Positions 39,046-49,577 are shown, numbered from the stretch's first letter. The stretch is 64,000 nt of DNA from Marinobacter sp. F3R11 (GCF_003318275.1 NZ_QOCH01000003.1:158361-222360), one strand, 5' to 3'. Numbers and translations are program-made. Notes: a model not told the origin generated them from the sequence alone.

Positions 39046-40920
39046 ATGCAGGCTGAACTGATCGACATCCGTAACCATCTTGTCCAGCATTCGCCGTTCG
39101 ACGACATGCCGGAGGAGTTGGTCAATCAGCTCACGGCCAGCATCGAAATCAGCTATGTACGGGCGGGAACCCAGATACTCGAAACGGGACAAGCCAGTGC
39201 CTATATGTATTACGTGCGCAGCGGCGCTGTGGAAATCTTCCGGCGTTCCGGCGAGCTCTATAATCGCATAGGTGAAGGCGAGATCTTCGGCCAGTTTGGC
39301 CTGCTCATGCACCGTAAGGTCCGGTTTCCTGCGAAAGCGCTTGAAGACAGCCTGCTTTATCGCGTTCCTGCAGAGACCTTTCATTATCTGTTTGAAAACG
39401 ATGAAAACTTTGCGGACTTTGTGGAAATTGAAGATCGCAGTCGCCTGCGTTCGGCACTTTCCCGCAGGGAAAAATCCAACGAACTGATGACTTCCCGTGT
39501 TACGCGCCTGATTTCCAGAAAAACGATTTCTGCACCGACAACCGTTCGGCTACAGGAAGCCGCACGCATCATGACAAAGAAGGGTGTATCCGCACTGTTG
39601 CTAATGGATGGTGAAGGCGATAACACACGCCTGGCCGGAATAATCACCGACCGTGACCTTCGCACCCGGGCGGTGACCGAAGCTCTGCCTTCCGAAACAC
39701 CGATCAGCGAGATCATGTCTGAAGGGCTGATAACCATACGCGCCAGCAGCTATATTTTCGAAGCCATGCTCACCATGCTGCACAACAACGTGCACCATCT
39801 CCCCGTGATGGATGGCCATGAAGTACGGGGCGTGGTTGCGCTTGCGGATATTGTGAAATATGAAAGCCAGAGCAGCCTGTATCTGGTGAGTAATATTTAC
39901 CACCAGCAGAATGTAAAAGGCCTGAAGAAGATCAGCCGGGATGTTCGCGACAGTTTCGTGCGCATGGTTAACGAAGATGCCAACTCACACATGATAGGCA
40001 GCGCCATGGCTGGTATCGGTCGCAGCTTCACACAGCGGCTTCTGGAACTGGGTGAGGAAAAACTTGGCCCGCCGCCCGTGCCATACTGTTTTATGGCCCT
40101 GGGCTCCATGGCCCGGGACGAACAGCTGGTCGTAACGGATCAGGACAACGCAATGATTCTGGACGACAGGTTTGTACCGGAAGAGCACGATGCCTACTTC
40201 CTGGAACTGGCAAAATTTGTTTCCGACGGACTGGCGGAGTGCGGCTACACATACTGCACCGGGGATATCATGGCTACCAACCCCAAATGGCGTCAGCCAT
40301 TGAAGGTATGGAAAAGCTACTTCACCGACTGGATTGAAAACCCGAAAGCGGAAGCTCTCCTGAACAGCAACATCTTCTTTGATCTTGATGGCATATATGG
40401 CCGCACGGAGTTTGCAGAAGAACTCAAAGCGCTGGTTGCAGACAAGGCCAGCAAAAGTCAGCGCTTCCTGACCATGATGGCACGTAACGCTCTCAACCGG
40501 ACACCTCCCCTCGGTTTTTTCCGCACCTTCGTGCTTGAGGAAGATGGCAAGCACCAGAAAACCTTCAACCTGAAGCGCCGGGGCACAGCACCGCTGTCTG
40601 ACCTGATCCGGATTCACTCTCTGGCCTGCGGTTCCCTTGCCCAGAACTCCTTCGAACGCCTGAAAAGCATCAGCAAAACCAGGCTTATTGTTGAAGATGA
40701 CCTGGACAACCTGAGGGACGCACTGGAATTCATCTCGATCGTCCGCATCCGCCATCAGGCACTGTCAATCGAAGCGGGTAAGGAGCCGGATAACAATGTG
40801 CGGCCAGAAGACCTGTCATCGTTTGAGCGCAGCCACCTCAAAGATGCTTTCCAGGTTGTCAGCAATGCCCAGAAGTTTCTGCGGTTCCGTTACAACACCC
40901 AGGTGACCCGGAATGTCTGA
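39046..40920 (+). CDS. cNMP-binding/CBS/DUF294 nucleotidyltransferase-like protein
   Basis: 624 residues, soluble. A cyclic-nucleotide-binding domain (about 20-130), a CBS pair (about 150-270), a DUF294 nucleotidyltransferase domain with the GSMARDEQLVVTDQDNAMI motif (about 360-380) and a DUF294 C-terminal helical domain. The Gly-Ser and Asp-x-Asp residues of the polymerase-beta-like fold are present, as in the uridylyltransferase GlnD, so transferase activity is possible; the substrate is unknown. Start at ATG 39046, with GGAG 5 bases upstream; the frame is open back to 38944. Overlaps the exonuclease gene by 8 bases, a pairing that recurs in related bacteria. Confidence 0.88.
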   Translation: MQAELIDIRNHLVQHSPFDDMPEELVNQLTASIEISYVRAGTQILETGQASAYMYYVRSGAVEIFRRSGELYNRIGEGEIFGQFGLLMHRKVRFPAKALEDSLLYRVPAETFHYLFENDENFADFVEIEDRSRLRSALSRREKSNELMTSRVTRLISRKTISAPTTVRLQEAARIMTKKGVSALLLMDGEGDNTRLAGIITDRDLRTRAVTEALPSETPISEIMSEGLITIRASSYIFEAMLTMLHNNVHHLPVMDGHEVRGVVALADIVKYESQSSLYLVSNIYHQQNVKGLKKISRDVRDSFVRMVNEDANSHMIGSAMAGIGRSFTQRLLELGEEKLGPPPVPYCFMALGSMARDEQLVVTDQDNAMILDDRFVPEEHDAYFLELAKFVSDGLAECGYTYCTGDIMATNPKWRQPLKVWKSYFTDWIENPKAEALLNSNIFFDLDGIYGRTEFAEELKALVADKASKSQRFLTMMARNALNRTPPLGFFRTFVLEEDGKHQKTFNLKRRGTAPLSDLIRIHSLACGSLAQNSFERLKSISKTRLIVEDDLDNLRDALEFISIVRIRHQALSIEAGKEPDNNVRPEDLSSFERSHLKDAFQVVSNAQKFLRFRYNTQVTRNV

Positions 40921-41641
40921 GCACCAACCAGTGCCCGATTCAATCAGGCGCCTGCCGTGGCCAGAGCAGTACCAGGCCCTGGCCAGACACACCAAAACTC
41001 CGGTACTGAAACACTTTTACGAAGCCGGCTGCCCTTCTCCGAAAACCCCCGTCTCTGAGGTTCCCCTGGTGGCACTCGACTTTGAGACCACCGGCCTGGA
41101 CGCAGAGGCGCACTCTATTGTCAGCATAGGGCTGGTGCCTTTTACGCTGGATTCCATTCAGCTTGGCAAGGCGAAACACTGGGTTGTCAGGCCCCGGCTA
41201 CCACTGCACCAGACATCGGTTACTTTTCACGGCATCACTCACGCCGACATTGATGAGGCTCCGGACCTGTCAGAAATACTCGAAGAGGTGTTTGCCAGCC
41301 TGAATGGCCGCATTCCAGTCGTGCACTTCAGGAATATTGAACGACCTTTCCTGAATGAGGCGTTGCAATGTCGTCTTGACGAGGGCATTCGCTTTCCGGT
41401 GATAGACACTATGGCCATTGAGGCACACCTGCACCCGGACAGGCACCCGTCTTTCCTGAAGAGTCTGCTGGGTAAAAAACCGGTATCCATTCGCCTTGCT
41501 GACAGCAGAAAACGTTATGGGCTGCCTCACTATGCTGCCCATAACGCCCTGATTGATGCCATTGCCACTGCGGAGTTGCTACAGGCGCAGATACTTCATC
41601 ACTTCAGTCCGCAAACACCCATAGGCGACCTCTGGCTTTGA
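40913..41641 (+). CDS. DnaQ-type 3'-5' exonuclease
   Basis: 242 residues. DEDD-superfamily exonuclease: motif I LDFETTGLD (Asp and Glu), motif II area VVHFRNIERPFLN, motif III YAAHNALIDAIATAEL with His and Asp in DEDDh style. Related to the PolIII epsilon proofreading subunit but without a polymerase-binding tail, so a stand-alone or partner-bound nuclease. Translationally coupled to the DUF294 gene; whether it acts on DNA or RNA is not evident. Confidence 0.88.
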   Translation: MSEHQPVPDSIRRLPWPEQYQALARHTKTPVLKHFYEAGCPSPKTPVSEVPLVALDFETTGLDAEAHSIVSIGLVPFTLDSIQLGKAKHWVVRPRLPLHQTSVTFHGITHADIDEAPDLSEILEEVFASLNGRIPVVHFRNIERPFLNEALQCRLDEGIRFPVIDTMAIEAHLHPDRHPSFLKSLLGKKPVSIRLADSRKRYGLPHYAAHNALIDAIATAELLQAQILHHFSPQTPIGDLWL

Positions 41642-41662
41642 GGTGCGCCTCAGACCTTGCTT

Positions 41663-42862
41663 TTACTGCGCGGCCTCCACTTCAGAGATCCAGTCGCCGT
41701 ATCCGGCATCAGCCATCTCTTCCAGTGGAATGAATTTCATGGCCGCTGAGTTCATGCAGTAACGCAGGCCTGTGGGGGCAGGGCCATCGTTGAACACATG
41801 CCCCAGGTGTGAATCGGCATAACGACTGCGTATTTCAATGCGTGTCATGAAGAAACTGCGATCTTCCTTCTCCACCACCATGTCCGGGCTCAAAGGGCGG
41901 GTGAAACTGGGCCAGCCAGTGCCGGATTTATACTTGTCCCGTGAGGAAAACAGTGGTTCACCTGAAACAATATCCACATAGATTCCAGGGCGCTTGTTAT
42001 CCCAGTACGGATTGCTGAAGGCCCGCTCGGTGCCGTCATTCTGGCTTACCTCATACTGGGTGCTGGTCAGTTGCTGCTTCAGGGTTTCTGCATCCGGTTT
42101 AACGAAGGTTTCCGGATCAAATCCACTGGCGCCGGCCTGGTCTTTCCCTGAACCCATTTCCATAGCCTCCGAAGTCATACCGTCTGGCTTGAACTGACTG
42201 AAATCCAATTCATAATCCTCACCATAAACCTTCTCGATGAACTGGTAACGACCAGAGTTATGGGTGTAAAACTTGTAGCGTACCGGATTCTTTTTGTAGT
42301 AGTCCTGATGGTATTTCTCTGCGGCATAAAAGGTTTTGAGAGGAGTAATCTCGATGGTTACCGGTTTCTCATAAAGACCTGATGCCTGCAGCTCCTTTTT
42401 AGCCATTTCCGCCAGGCGCTTCTGCTCGTCGTTATGATAGAAAATCGCCGGACGATACTGCTTGCCACGATCAACAAACTGGCCGTTGGCATCTGTCGGG
42501 TTCATGATTCTCCACAGGCCTTGCAGCAAGCCTTCATAGGTAATTTCTTTCGGGTCGTAGTAAACCTGTACAGCTTCGGTGTGTCCTGTACTGCCTGAAG
42601 CCACCTGCTTATAAGTGGGGCTGGCTTCATCTCCCCCGGCATAGCCGGAAACGGCTTCCACCACGCCGGGAATCTTCTCGTAACCTGCCTCAACGCACCA
42701 GAAACAGCCCCCCGCAAAGGTCGCAACCTTAAGGCCGGGATCTGATGGCGCGTACTCACTGGCACTTACCGCAGTCTTCTCGGCCGAAGCAATAGCAGCG
42801 TAGAAGGCACTGGCGGCCGCAACAAACAGCACAGCAACCATAGCGAATGTTTTTCGATTCAT
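41663..42862 (-). CDS. msrAB: Exported fused peptide-methionine sulfoxide reductase MsrA-MsrB
   Basis: 399 residues. A signal peptide (about 1-27, [20 protein letters not shown]) exports it. MsrA domain (about 40-215) with [12 protein letters not shown], which reduces S-sulfoxides; MsrB domain (about 250-385) with the catalytic Cys in [11 protein letters not shown], for R-sulfoxides. In the MsrB part the usual resolving Cys is Thr (KSGTGWPSF, where Neisseria PilB has SGCGWPSF). ATG 42862 is chosen for AGGAG 7 bases upstream. It follows the kinase gene by 78 bp on the same strand, so the two-component system may control it. Confidence 0.93.
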   Translation of the reverse strand: MNRKTFAMVAVLFVAAASAFYAAIASAEKTAVSASEYAPSDPGLKVATFAGGCFWCVEAGYEKIPGVVEAVSGYAGGDEASPTYKQVASGSTGHTEAVQVYYDPKEITYEGLLQGLWRIMNPTDANGQFVDRGKQYRPAIFYHNDEQKRLAEMAKKELQASGLYEKPVTIEITPLKTFYAAEKYHQDYYKKNPVRYKFYTHNSGRYQFIEKVYGEDYELDFSQFKPDGMTSEAMEMGSGKDQAGASGFDPETFVKPDAETLKQQLTSTQYEVSQNDGTERAFSNPYWDNKRPGIYVDIVSGEPLFSSRDKYKSGTGWPSFTRPLSPDMVVEKEDRSFFMTRIEIRSRYADSHLGHVFNDGPAPTGLRYCMNSAAMKFIPLEEMADAGYGDWISEVEAAQ

Positions 42863-42940
42863 AACAACTCTCCTGCGAGTAATATCGTAAGCCATCCTAT
42901 CGCCGTGACTTCACCAAAACGTTCACGAATTCTCACGAAT

Positions 42941-44440
42941 CTATAACTCCGTGGATTCTTTTGCCGCTGAATCAGCAAGCGGTAACCAGAACCGGAACTC
43001 TGCGCCGTCACCCGGCTGGCTTTCTACGGAAACCCGGCCCTGTTGCAACTCGGCCATTCTGCGCGCAATTGCCAGCCCAAGGCCTGCGTGTCCGGTGCGG
43101 CTGGCGCCAGGCGCCTGATAAAAAGGGTCAAACACATGATCGATATCCTGCTGCCCGATTCCTGCGCCCGCATCCCTGACACAAATTTCAACGCCACCAC
43201 TGTCTGCCGTTACGCTCAGTTTTACCTCGGCACCAGCAGGTGAGTGATCCACAGCATTACCAATAAGATTATCCAGAACACGCTCGGTCATGGCGATATC
43301 TGCACACACCATTGCCGGCTGAACATGGGTAATGCTGAGCGTAACACCCGCCTGCTCAGCCTTCGGCCTGTGCTTTTGCACCACGTCGTACAGCAGTTCT
43401 GCTGGCATGAACGGCTCCGCCAAAGGTTGTCGTTCACGTGCATCCAGTGCCGCCAGTTCAAAGAGTTCGTCAACCAGTTTGCTGAGGCGAAGGGTTTCGG
43501 CAAGAGCCACATTCAGAAACCGACGGCGCTCGTCAGGACTCAGTTCCTGCTGCTTCATCCCCAGGGTTTCCAGATAACCCTGAATCGATGCCAGAGGCGT
43601 ACGCAGGTCATGGGACACCTGAGCCACCAACTGTCGACGCTGATGATCTTTGTCTTTGAGCAGCTCCAGCTGCCCTGCAATGCGTGCGGCCATCTGATCA
43701 AAGCGGGCGGCAAGATAATCTACATCGTCACCGGGAACTCCGGCATCATCAGAGGTATCTGTAGTATCTTTTACCCCCGCCTCAAAAGCCTCCACACGGG
43801 CCGTCAGTCGCGACAGCCGTCGTGTCAGAAGCCGGAAAAACAACAGGCCTGCCAGAAGCCCGACAAAGAGACTGATTGCCAGAGCCCCGCCTCCCATCTG
43901 CAGCAAGCGGTCGCTGTGTACCATGCTTTCCGCAAAATCATATTCCTCACCGCGCAGCACGACATACAGATAACCCGTGGGATTCTCGGCGTCAGGTACC
44001 TGCGTGACGGAAAATACCTTGTGACGGTCATGACTGCGCGGGTCATCGCCCTGCAACGGATAGGCATCCGGGTTCTCAAGTAACCTGTGAACTGGCTCCA
44101 GAGATACGTGCTTACGTTTGATTTTCGCCGGATTGGCGGAATAGGACAGAATGAGCCCGTCGCGGTCCAGCAGGTAAATCTCGATACTGGGATTGATGCT
44201 CATATACAGATCGAACAGACGTTTGAGCTCGCTGTGATTGATCTGCCCATCGGTGACCAGATTGCGGTCTGAAACCAGGTTACTGGCCAGATCGCGGTTA
44301 AGTTCCTGGCTCACAGCTGCACTGTACTCGCGCACTGAGTAGAGGCTGAGCACAGTAAACAGCCCGCCAACAATGACCAGCAGCAGGAACAGGCCAAGGG
44401 CCAGGCGCGCATACAGAGTCTGAAATAAAGGCCGTGTCAT
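42941..44440 (-). CDS. Sensor histidine kinase with periplasmic domain
   Basis: 499 residues. First helix about 10-32; periplasmic sensor region about 33-175; second helix about 180-205; HAMP, with an acidic insert (DTTDTSDDAGVPGDDVDYLAARFDQM); HisKA H-box VAQVSHDLRTPLASIQGYLE in outline; HATPase with DNLIGNAVDHSP, RDAGAGIGQQD and HAGLGLAIARRM. Pairs with the response regulator 3 bp upstream. The signal is unknown; the msrAB gene behind it hints at oxidative or periplasmic protein damage. Confidence 0.92.
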   Translation of the reverse strand: MTRPLFQTLYARLALGLFLLLVIVGGLFTVLSLYSVREYSAAVSQELNRDLASNLVSDRNLVTDGQINHSELKRLFDLYMSINPSIEIYLLDRDGLILSYSANPAKIKRKHVSLEPVHRLLENPDAYPLQGDDPRSHDRHKVFSVTQVPDAENPTGYLYVVLRGEEYDFAESMVHSDRLLQMGGGALAISLFVGLLAGLLFFRLLTRRLSRLTARVEAFEAGVKDTTDTSDDAGVPGDDVDYLAARFDQMAARIAGQLELLKDKDHQRRQLVAQVSHDLRTPLASIQGYLETLGMKQQELSPDERRRFLNVALAETLRLSKLVDELFELAALDARERQPLAEPFMPAELLYDVVQKHRPKAEQAGVTLSITHVQPAMVCADIAMTERVLDNLIGNAVDHSPAGAEVKLSVTADSGGVEICVRDAGAGIGQQDIDHVFDPFYQAPGASRTGHAGLGLAIARRMAELQQGRVSVESQPGDGAEFRFWLPLADSAAKESTEL

Positions 44441-44443
44441 GGA

Positions 44444-45145
44444 TCAGTCCATAAACCGGTAGCCAACACCCCAGACCGTCTGTACATACAAAGGCTCTGC
44501 AGGATTGGTTTCGATTTTGTTGCGCAAGCGGTTTATGTGAGTATTCACTGTGTGCTCATAACCCTCATGGTTATACCCCCATACGGCATCCAGCAGCTGA
44601 GCCCGGCTGAATACCCGACCCCGGTGGCAGGCAAAATGCCAGAGCAGGTCGAACTCGCGGGCCGTGAGTTCTGCTTCCGTGCCATGAACAAACACCCGCC
44701 GCCGCACAGGGTCTATCCGGAGCCCGTCAACATCCACTTCTTCAGTTACTGACTCTTCCGGGCTGCGTGAAGAAAGCGCATCTACCCGGCGGAACAAGGC
44801 TTTGATCCGGGCAGAGAGTTCAGCCACGCTGAAGGGCTTGGTCAGATAGTCGTCTGCACCCATCTCAAGGCCAAGCACCCGATCCAGCTCCGTACTTTTG
44901 GCTGTCAGCATGAGTACTGGAACATATCCCGGGATCGCGCGAATTTCCCGGCAGACTGACAACCCGTCCAGCCCCGGCAGCATGAGGTCAAGAACAACCA
45001 GATCAATACCACCCTGGCGAAACCTCTCAAGCCCATCATCTCCGCGGCCCACGAGAACCGGCTCCATACCCAGATCCTTGACCTGCATACTAACCAGCTC
45101 ACCTATTCCGGGGTTGTCTTCAATAATCAGTATTGTTCGTGTCAT
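44444..45145 (-). CDS. OmpR-family response regulator
   Basis: 233 residues. Receiver domain with IIEDN, phospho-Asp in LVVLDLMLPGLDG, Thr in LMLTAKS and Lys in YLTKPFSVAEL; winged-helix domain ending HINRLRNKIETNPAEPLYVQTVWGVGYRF in outline. The start ATG 45145 gives the natural N-terminus MTRTILIIEDN; the frame is open to 45175. First gene of the regulator-kinase-msrAB series. No strong ribosome binding site is seen. Confidence 0.92.
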   Translation of the reverse strand: MTRTILIIEDNPGIGELVSMQVKDLGMEPVLVGRGDDGLERFRQGGIDLVVLDLMLPGLDGLSVCREIRAIPGYVPVLMLTAKSTELDRVLGLEMGADDYLTKPFSVAELSARIKALFRRVDALSSRSPEESVTEEVDVDGLRIDPVRRRVFVHGTEAELTAREFDLLWHFACHRGRVFSRAQLLDAVWGYNHEGYEHTVNTHINRLRNKIETNPAEPLYVQTVWGVGYRFMD

Positions 45146-45373
45146 GATGCACTGGCTCGTTTGTCTGGGCCGCACAAAAAGCCCCTGATGCTATGATTGC
45201 TGTTCGCAGTCTAACGCGAAAACTTCACGAATTTGTCACACCAGATGCAGATACATCTGTCCTTTCCAGAATTTTTCCTCCGCCATTACAGAGTCCGGGG
45301 GCCAGGCTATCAACCCCCGCCTGCAAGCCTTGCGAATTGCCAGAAATCACGAAGAAGACTAATCACTACCCAT

Positions 45374-45410
45374 AAAAAAAGCCCGGAGAGCATCACTGCT
45401 ACCGGGCTTT
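45374..45410 (-). terminator. Rho-independent terminator of NSS transporter gene
   Basis: A 9-base-pair stem, AAAGCCCGG (45378-45386) with CCGGGCTTT (45402-45410), followed on the minus strand by a run of seven T. It begins 15 bases after the transporter stop codon. Confidence 0.85.
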
Positions 45411-45424
45411 CTGTTTTCGCTGGT

Positions 45425-46822
45425 CTAGGCCAACAGGTTATAAATAAACACAATCACTACTGCCACCGGAGTCACAAAGCGCAAGAGGGTCAGCCACACA
45501 GCAAATGTCCCATCGCTCAGATCCAGATCCGCTTTCAGTGATTCCCGGGCCACAAACCAGCCAACAAAGATGGCCGTCAGCAAGCCCGACAAGGGGAGCA
45601 GAATATTGGCGGTAAAGAAGTCGAGCAGATCAAAAATTGTTTTCCCTTCAAAGCGCTCGAACATCGCCAGGGGCGCAACATCAGACCACAGGTTCAGCGA
45701 CAGAATGGATGCAACGCCCAGCAACCAGCACAGCACACCGACGACAATGGCACTGCCTGACCGCCCCATGCTGGTATTTTCCTCTACCCACTCCACAACC
45801 GGTTCCAGCAGAGAGATGCCGGAAGTCCAGGCGGCAAACAGCAGAAGGATAAAAAACAGAGCACCGAACAGACTGCCCATGGGCATATTGCCGAAGGCCA
45901 GTGGCAGCGTCTGGAAGATCAGGCCTGGTCCGGCGCCGGCCTCAAGTCCGTTGGCAAAAACCACTGGAAAAATAGCCAGGCCAGCGAGCAGGGCAACCAC
46001 CGTGTCCATCAGTGCAATACTCACTGCAGTGCGCCCGATAGCCACATCGCGCCCCAGATAAGAACCGTAGGCCATCATGATGGCCATACCCAGGCTGAGA
46101 GTAAAAAAGGCATGGCCCAGTGCAATCAGCACACCATTGATGGTCAGCGCACCGAAATCAGGGGTAAACAGGAAGCTCACAGCCTCACCAAAATGCCCCG
46201 TTGTTGTGGCATAACCCACCGTAATAATCAGTAGCAGGAAAAGCGCCGGCATCAGAATAGTGACTGCACGCTCCAGACCACCTTTCAGACCACAGGATAC
46301 AACCACAACTACCAGTGCCATAAACAGCGTGTGCCAGGCAAGGAGTTGCCCGGGACTCGCCAGCAAAGCACTAAACAGCCCACCGATAGAGTCAGCCGTG
46401 CCACCGGTAAAGTCACCCATGGCTGCATGGCCGATATAAGACGCAGCCCATCCGCCAATAACGGAGTAGAAGGACAGAATCGCAAAAGCCGCGATCATGC
46501 CAATAATCGCAGAAATACGCCATGCTGGTGAGCTGAGGTTGCGCACTGCAACCAGGCGCATACTGGCAATCGGGTTATGACGACCGCTGCGGCCAACAAA
46601 TACTTCCGCCATCATAATGGGCACACCAATAATGGCGATACACAGGAGATAAACCAGAACGAACGCACCGCCGCCGTTCTCACCTGTTACATAAGGAAAC
46701 TTCCATATGTTGCCGAGGCCGACCGCTGAGCCGGTTGCGGCCAGAATAAATGCAAGACGGGAAGACCAACGGCCGCGAGACACCTCGGAGTCACTCTCCG
46801 GGGCCAGATTGAACTGAGTCAT
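45425..46822 (-). CDS. Neurotransmitter:sodium symporter (NSS/SNF) family transporter
   Basis: 465 residues with about 11-12 helices of the LeuT fold. The first helix carries the Na+-binding signature ATGSAVGLGNIWKFPYVTGENGGG in outline; helix 6 area has FFTLSLGMAIMMAYGSY. It takes up amino acids or related amines with Na+; the substrate cannot be told. It would use the sodium gradient to which the N-ATPase may contribute. A single gene with its own terminator. Confidence 0.93.
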   Translation of the reverse strand: MTQFNLAPESDSEVSRGRWSSRLAFILAATGSAVGLGNIWKFPYVTGENGGGAFVLVYLLCIAIIGVPIMMAEVFVGRSGRHNPIASMRLVAVRNLSSPAWRISAIIGMIAAFAILSFYSVIGGWAASYIGHAAMGDFTGGTADSIGGLFSALLASPGQLLAWHTLFMALVVVVVSCGLKGGLERAVTILMPALFLLLIITVGYATTTGHFGEAVSFLFTPDFGALTINGVLIALGHAFFTLSLGMAIMMAYGSYLGRDVAIGRTAVSIALMDTVVALLAGLAIFPVVFANGLEAGAGPGLIFQTLPLAFGNMPMGSLFGALFFILLLFAAWTSGISLLEPVVEWVEENTSMGRSGSAIVVGVLCWLLGVASILSLNLWSDVAPLAMFERFEGKTIFDLLDFFTANILLPLSGLLTAIFVGWFVARESLKADLDLSDGTFAVWLTLLRFVTPVAVVIVFIYNLLA

Positions 46823-46967
46823 GGTAAATTTCTGTGCGTTAAAATGAAGGAGTAGGAGAAGCTACCCTGCAAGGGTTTCCCCAACGAATGTGGGAGATTC
46901 TGCCAGCACTGGCGCAGGGATGCCAGCACCGGCAACAGGTTCCTTGCAAACAGAAAATCCAGACGGA

Positions 46968-48542
46968 TTAATCGGTTTTCCTGAGAAAACGTGAAACCAG
47001 GTCTTTCAGACCCCGGGACATGGCGCTCAGGTGATCACTGCTCTGCTTGGCGGAGGTCGCTTGCTCTTCACTGTGATCCGCAAGTTCGGCGATATTAACA
47101 ATCTGGCGATTGATCTCCTCAGACACCTGATTCTGTTCCTCAAACGCTGCCGACATGCTGATAAAACTGTCAGAAATCATTTTGATGGACGTCACTATGT
47201 CTCGCAGAGAATTCTCGGCTTCACGTACCTTATCCAATCCCTGCCCGGCAACGGCTTCTCCGTCCTGCATGGCCTTAACGGCTGAGTCCACCTGCAACCG
47301 GAAGTCGTCAATGACTTCCTGAATACGCACTGTGGATTCCCGGGTACGGCTGGCCAGCGAACGCACTTCGTCAGCGACAACGGCGAACCCCCGACCCTGT
47401 TCCCCTGCCCGGGCAGCTTCAATTGCCGCGTTCAGCGCCAGCAAGTTGGTCTGGTCTGCAATTTCGGAAATCAAACTGGCAGCCTCACCAATGCTTTTGG
47501 TGGACTCTCCCAGAGCACTGATAGTCTGACCAATCCCGTTCACACGAGTGACCAGTTGCTCAATCGCAACCAGAGCTTCTGAGCTACGCTCACTGCCAAT
47601 TACCGCAAGACGATCTGCCTCTTCAGCTTCCCGGGCATTGCCCAGCATAGTCTCTGTCACTTCCTGGATGGACGCCGCCATCTCTGTGATAGCCGAAGCA
47701 GTCTGATCCGTTTCAGCCCGCTGGCGGCCAATAGCCTGGGCACCACTGCTGATATATTCTTGGGAAGCACAGGCCTGTTCATATAGCAGCTCTGCCTGGT
47801 CTTCTATGCGGGCAAGCGCGGTACGAATCCGCGCATCCTCACTGATCAGCAAGAGTGCCAGTTGCGAGAAAATTCCCGACTCAGCACTGTAGGTGCGGGC
47901 GACAACCGGGTCATGATAACCACCCGGACGTAGTTCCATAAGACGCTTGAGCCGGTCAGTCACCGACTTTTGAACAAGGAATGCGCCCAGCAGATGGCCG
48001 GCTGCAATCAGCCCGGCAGCTACCCAGTATTTCTCAACCTCAAGTGCGATGAGGCTCAGTATCAGCGACAGCAACAGAGGCCAGCCGGATTTCACTGCTG
48101 ACAGGATACGGTTCCCGGCGTTCAGGGTCGGCTTGTCCGCAGCTATACCTGCATAGAGTTTCTCTGCCCGGGCTATATCGTCCCGGCCCGGCTCTACACG
48201 AACCGATTCATAGCCAACCATCTGGCCATTTTCCCGGACGGGAGTAACGTATGCGCTGACCCAGTAGTGGTCACCATTCTTTGTGCGGTTTTTAACAATA
48301 CCCATCCAGGCCTTGCCGGCGCTGAGGTACTGCCACATATCCCTGAATACCGCTTGCGGCATGTCCGGATGGCGAATGATATTATGGGCCTGGCCAATCA
48401 GCTCTGCCTCAGAGAATCCGCTTATCTCTATGAATTCTTCATTGCAGTAGGTAATAACGCCTTTGAGATCGGTGGTGGTAATTAGCCGGCCACCCGTGCG
48501 CATTTTCACTTCATGCTGGGTTACGGGTAGGTTCGTACGCAT
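46968..48542 (-). CDS. Aer-like methyl-accepting chemotaxis protein (PAS sensor)
   Basis: 524 residues. N-terminal PAS domain (about 20-125) with [16 protein letters not shown] and NIIRHPDMP, followed by [11 protein letters not shown]. Arg-His-Pro-Asp and the Trp are the FAD-site residues of Aer, so it probably senses redox or energy state. Two helices (about 150-195) form a membrane anchor without a periplasmic domain. The signalling domain has the hairpin tip [20 protein letters not shown] in outline. Cytoplasmic-facing energy taxis is the likely role. Confidence 0.9.
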   Translation of the reverse strand: MRTNLPVTQHEVKMRTGGRLITTTDLKGVITYCNEEFIEISGFSEAELIGQAHNIIRHPDMPQAVFRDMWQYLSAGKAWMGIVKNRTKNGDHYWVSAYVTPVRENGQMVGYESVRVEPGRDDIARAEKLYAGIAADKPTLNAGNRILSAVKSGWPLLLSLILSLIALEVEKYWVAAGLIAAGHLLGAFLVQKSVTDRLKRLMELRPGGYHDPVVARTYSAESGIFSQLALLLISEDARIRTALARIEDQAELLYEQACASQEYISSGAQAIGRQRAETDQTASAITEMAASIQEVTETMLGNAREAEEADRLAVIGSERSSEALVAIEQLVTRVNGIGQTISALGESTKSIGEAASLISEIADQTNLLALNAAIEAARAGEQGRGFAVVADEVRSLASRTRESTVRIQEVIDDFRLQVDSAVKAMQDGEAVAGQGLDKVREAENSLRDIVTSIKMISDSFISMSAAFEEQNQVSEEINRQIVNIAELADHSEEQATSAKQSSDHLSAMSRGLKDLVSRFLRKTD

Positions 48543-48692
48543 GTCTTATGCCTGTTACTAGATGGTTATGTAGCAAAATATATATCTTGCTACACGATAT
48601 ACGTGCAATCCTGCTTTTGATATTCATCAAAAGTTAAACCTGGTAACAGCATTTATCTGTAACGGCTCCTCTCTCATGGCTTATAGCCTCCG

Positions 48693-49577
48693 CTATGCTG
48701 CTTCTTTCAACCGCGCGCGGGGGTGAAAGCGGGCATTCACCCAGAGTGAAAATGCAATCACAGCTCCCCCCATGGCAAGTCTCAGCAGATCGGCGTCCCG
48801 GCTCCAGATCAGCAGATTGACCAGCAAGCCGGCCGGCACCAGAGCATTGTTCATAATAGCGAGCGTGCCCGCATCGACACGACAGGCGCCGCGGTTCCAC
48901 AGAAACAGGCCTAACCCGGAAGCCGCCAGCCCCAGCCACAACAGAATGCCCCATTGCAGGCCCGTTGACGGAAGACGATCGGCGTTGCCGAACACAATGA
49001 AAGACGGCAGCGCAATAACCAGGGCTCCGATAAAAAAGTAGCCAAATGTACGATATGCAGGGACATCCGTCGGGTAGTGCTGCATAACATGTTTGTAGCC
49101 CACCTGACCTGCGGCAAAGGTAAAGTTCGCAACCTGTAGCAACAGGAAGCCGGTAATAAAATCCTCGCCAAGGCCGTCGTAACGTATTATTCCGGCACCA
49201 ATCGTAGCTATTGCCGCGGCAACCAGAGCAACCGGCGAAAACCGACGGGACAGCGCATCGTCAATCAGGGTTACGTACAGCGGTGTGAATATAGTAAACA
49301 GGAGAACTTCCGGAACGGTCAGATAACTGAACGAACGGTAGAGGCAAAGATAGGTAATACCAAACTGCAGCATGCCTGTAACCAGCACACCCAGCTTCAA
49401 TCCCCCGGGCACACCACGCCAACGGGTAAACGGCAGAAATATCAGGGTTGCCAGTAACACGCGACTGAGCACTGCAAAATCACTGTCTACCTGTCCGGCA
49501 AGGAACTCACCAATCAGACTGAATGAAAAAGCCCAGAGAACAGTTACAAAAACCAGAAGCCCCATAATGAACGCCAT
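48693..49577 (-). CDS. DMT-superfamily (EamA) transporter
   Basis: 294 residues from the ATG used here, with about ten hydrophobic helices in two EamA halves (about 5-140 and 150-285); VPEVLLFTIFTPLYVTLID is typical of the first half. Exporters of this family move amino acids or metabolites. The open frame runs to 49886, but that part is polar and unlike the family; neither ATG 49577 nor ATG 49676 has a good ribosome binding site, so the start is uncertain. Divergent from the MATE gene. Confidence 0.85.
   Translation of the reverse strand: MAFIMGLLVFVTVLWAFSFSLIGEFLAGQVDSDFAVLSRVLLATLIFLPFTRWRGVPGGLKLGVLVTGMLQFGITYLCLYRSFSYLTVPEVLLFTIFTPLYVTLIDDALSRRFSPVALVAAAIATIGAGIIRYDGLGEDFITGFLLLQVANFTFAAGQVGYKHVMQHYPTDVPAYRTFGYFFIGALVIALPSFIVFGNADRLPSTGLQWGILLWLGLAASGLGLFLWNRGACRVDAGTLAIMNNALVPAGLLVNLLIWSRDADLLRLAMGGAVIAFSLWVNARFHPRARLKEAA

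Noticed and set aside
39985..40755. Minus-strand open frame of 256 codons
   Set aside because: Antisense to the DUF294 gene, whose domains are intact; no family resemblance.
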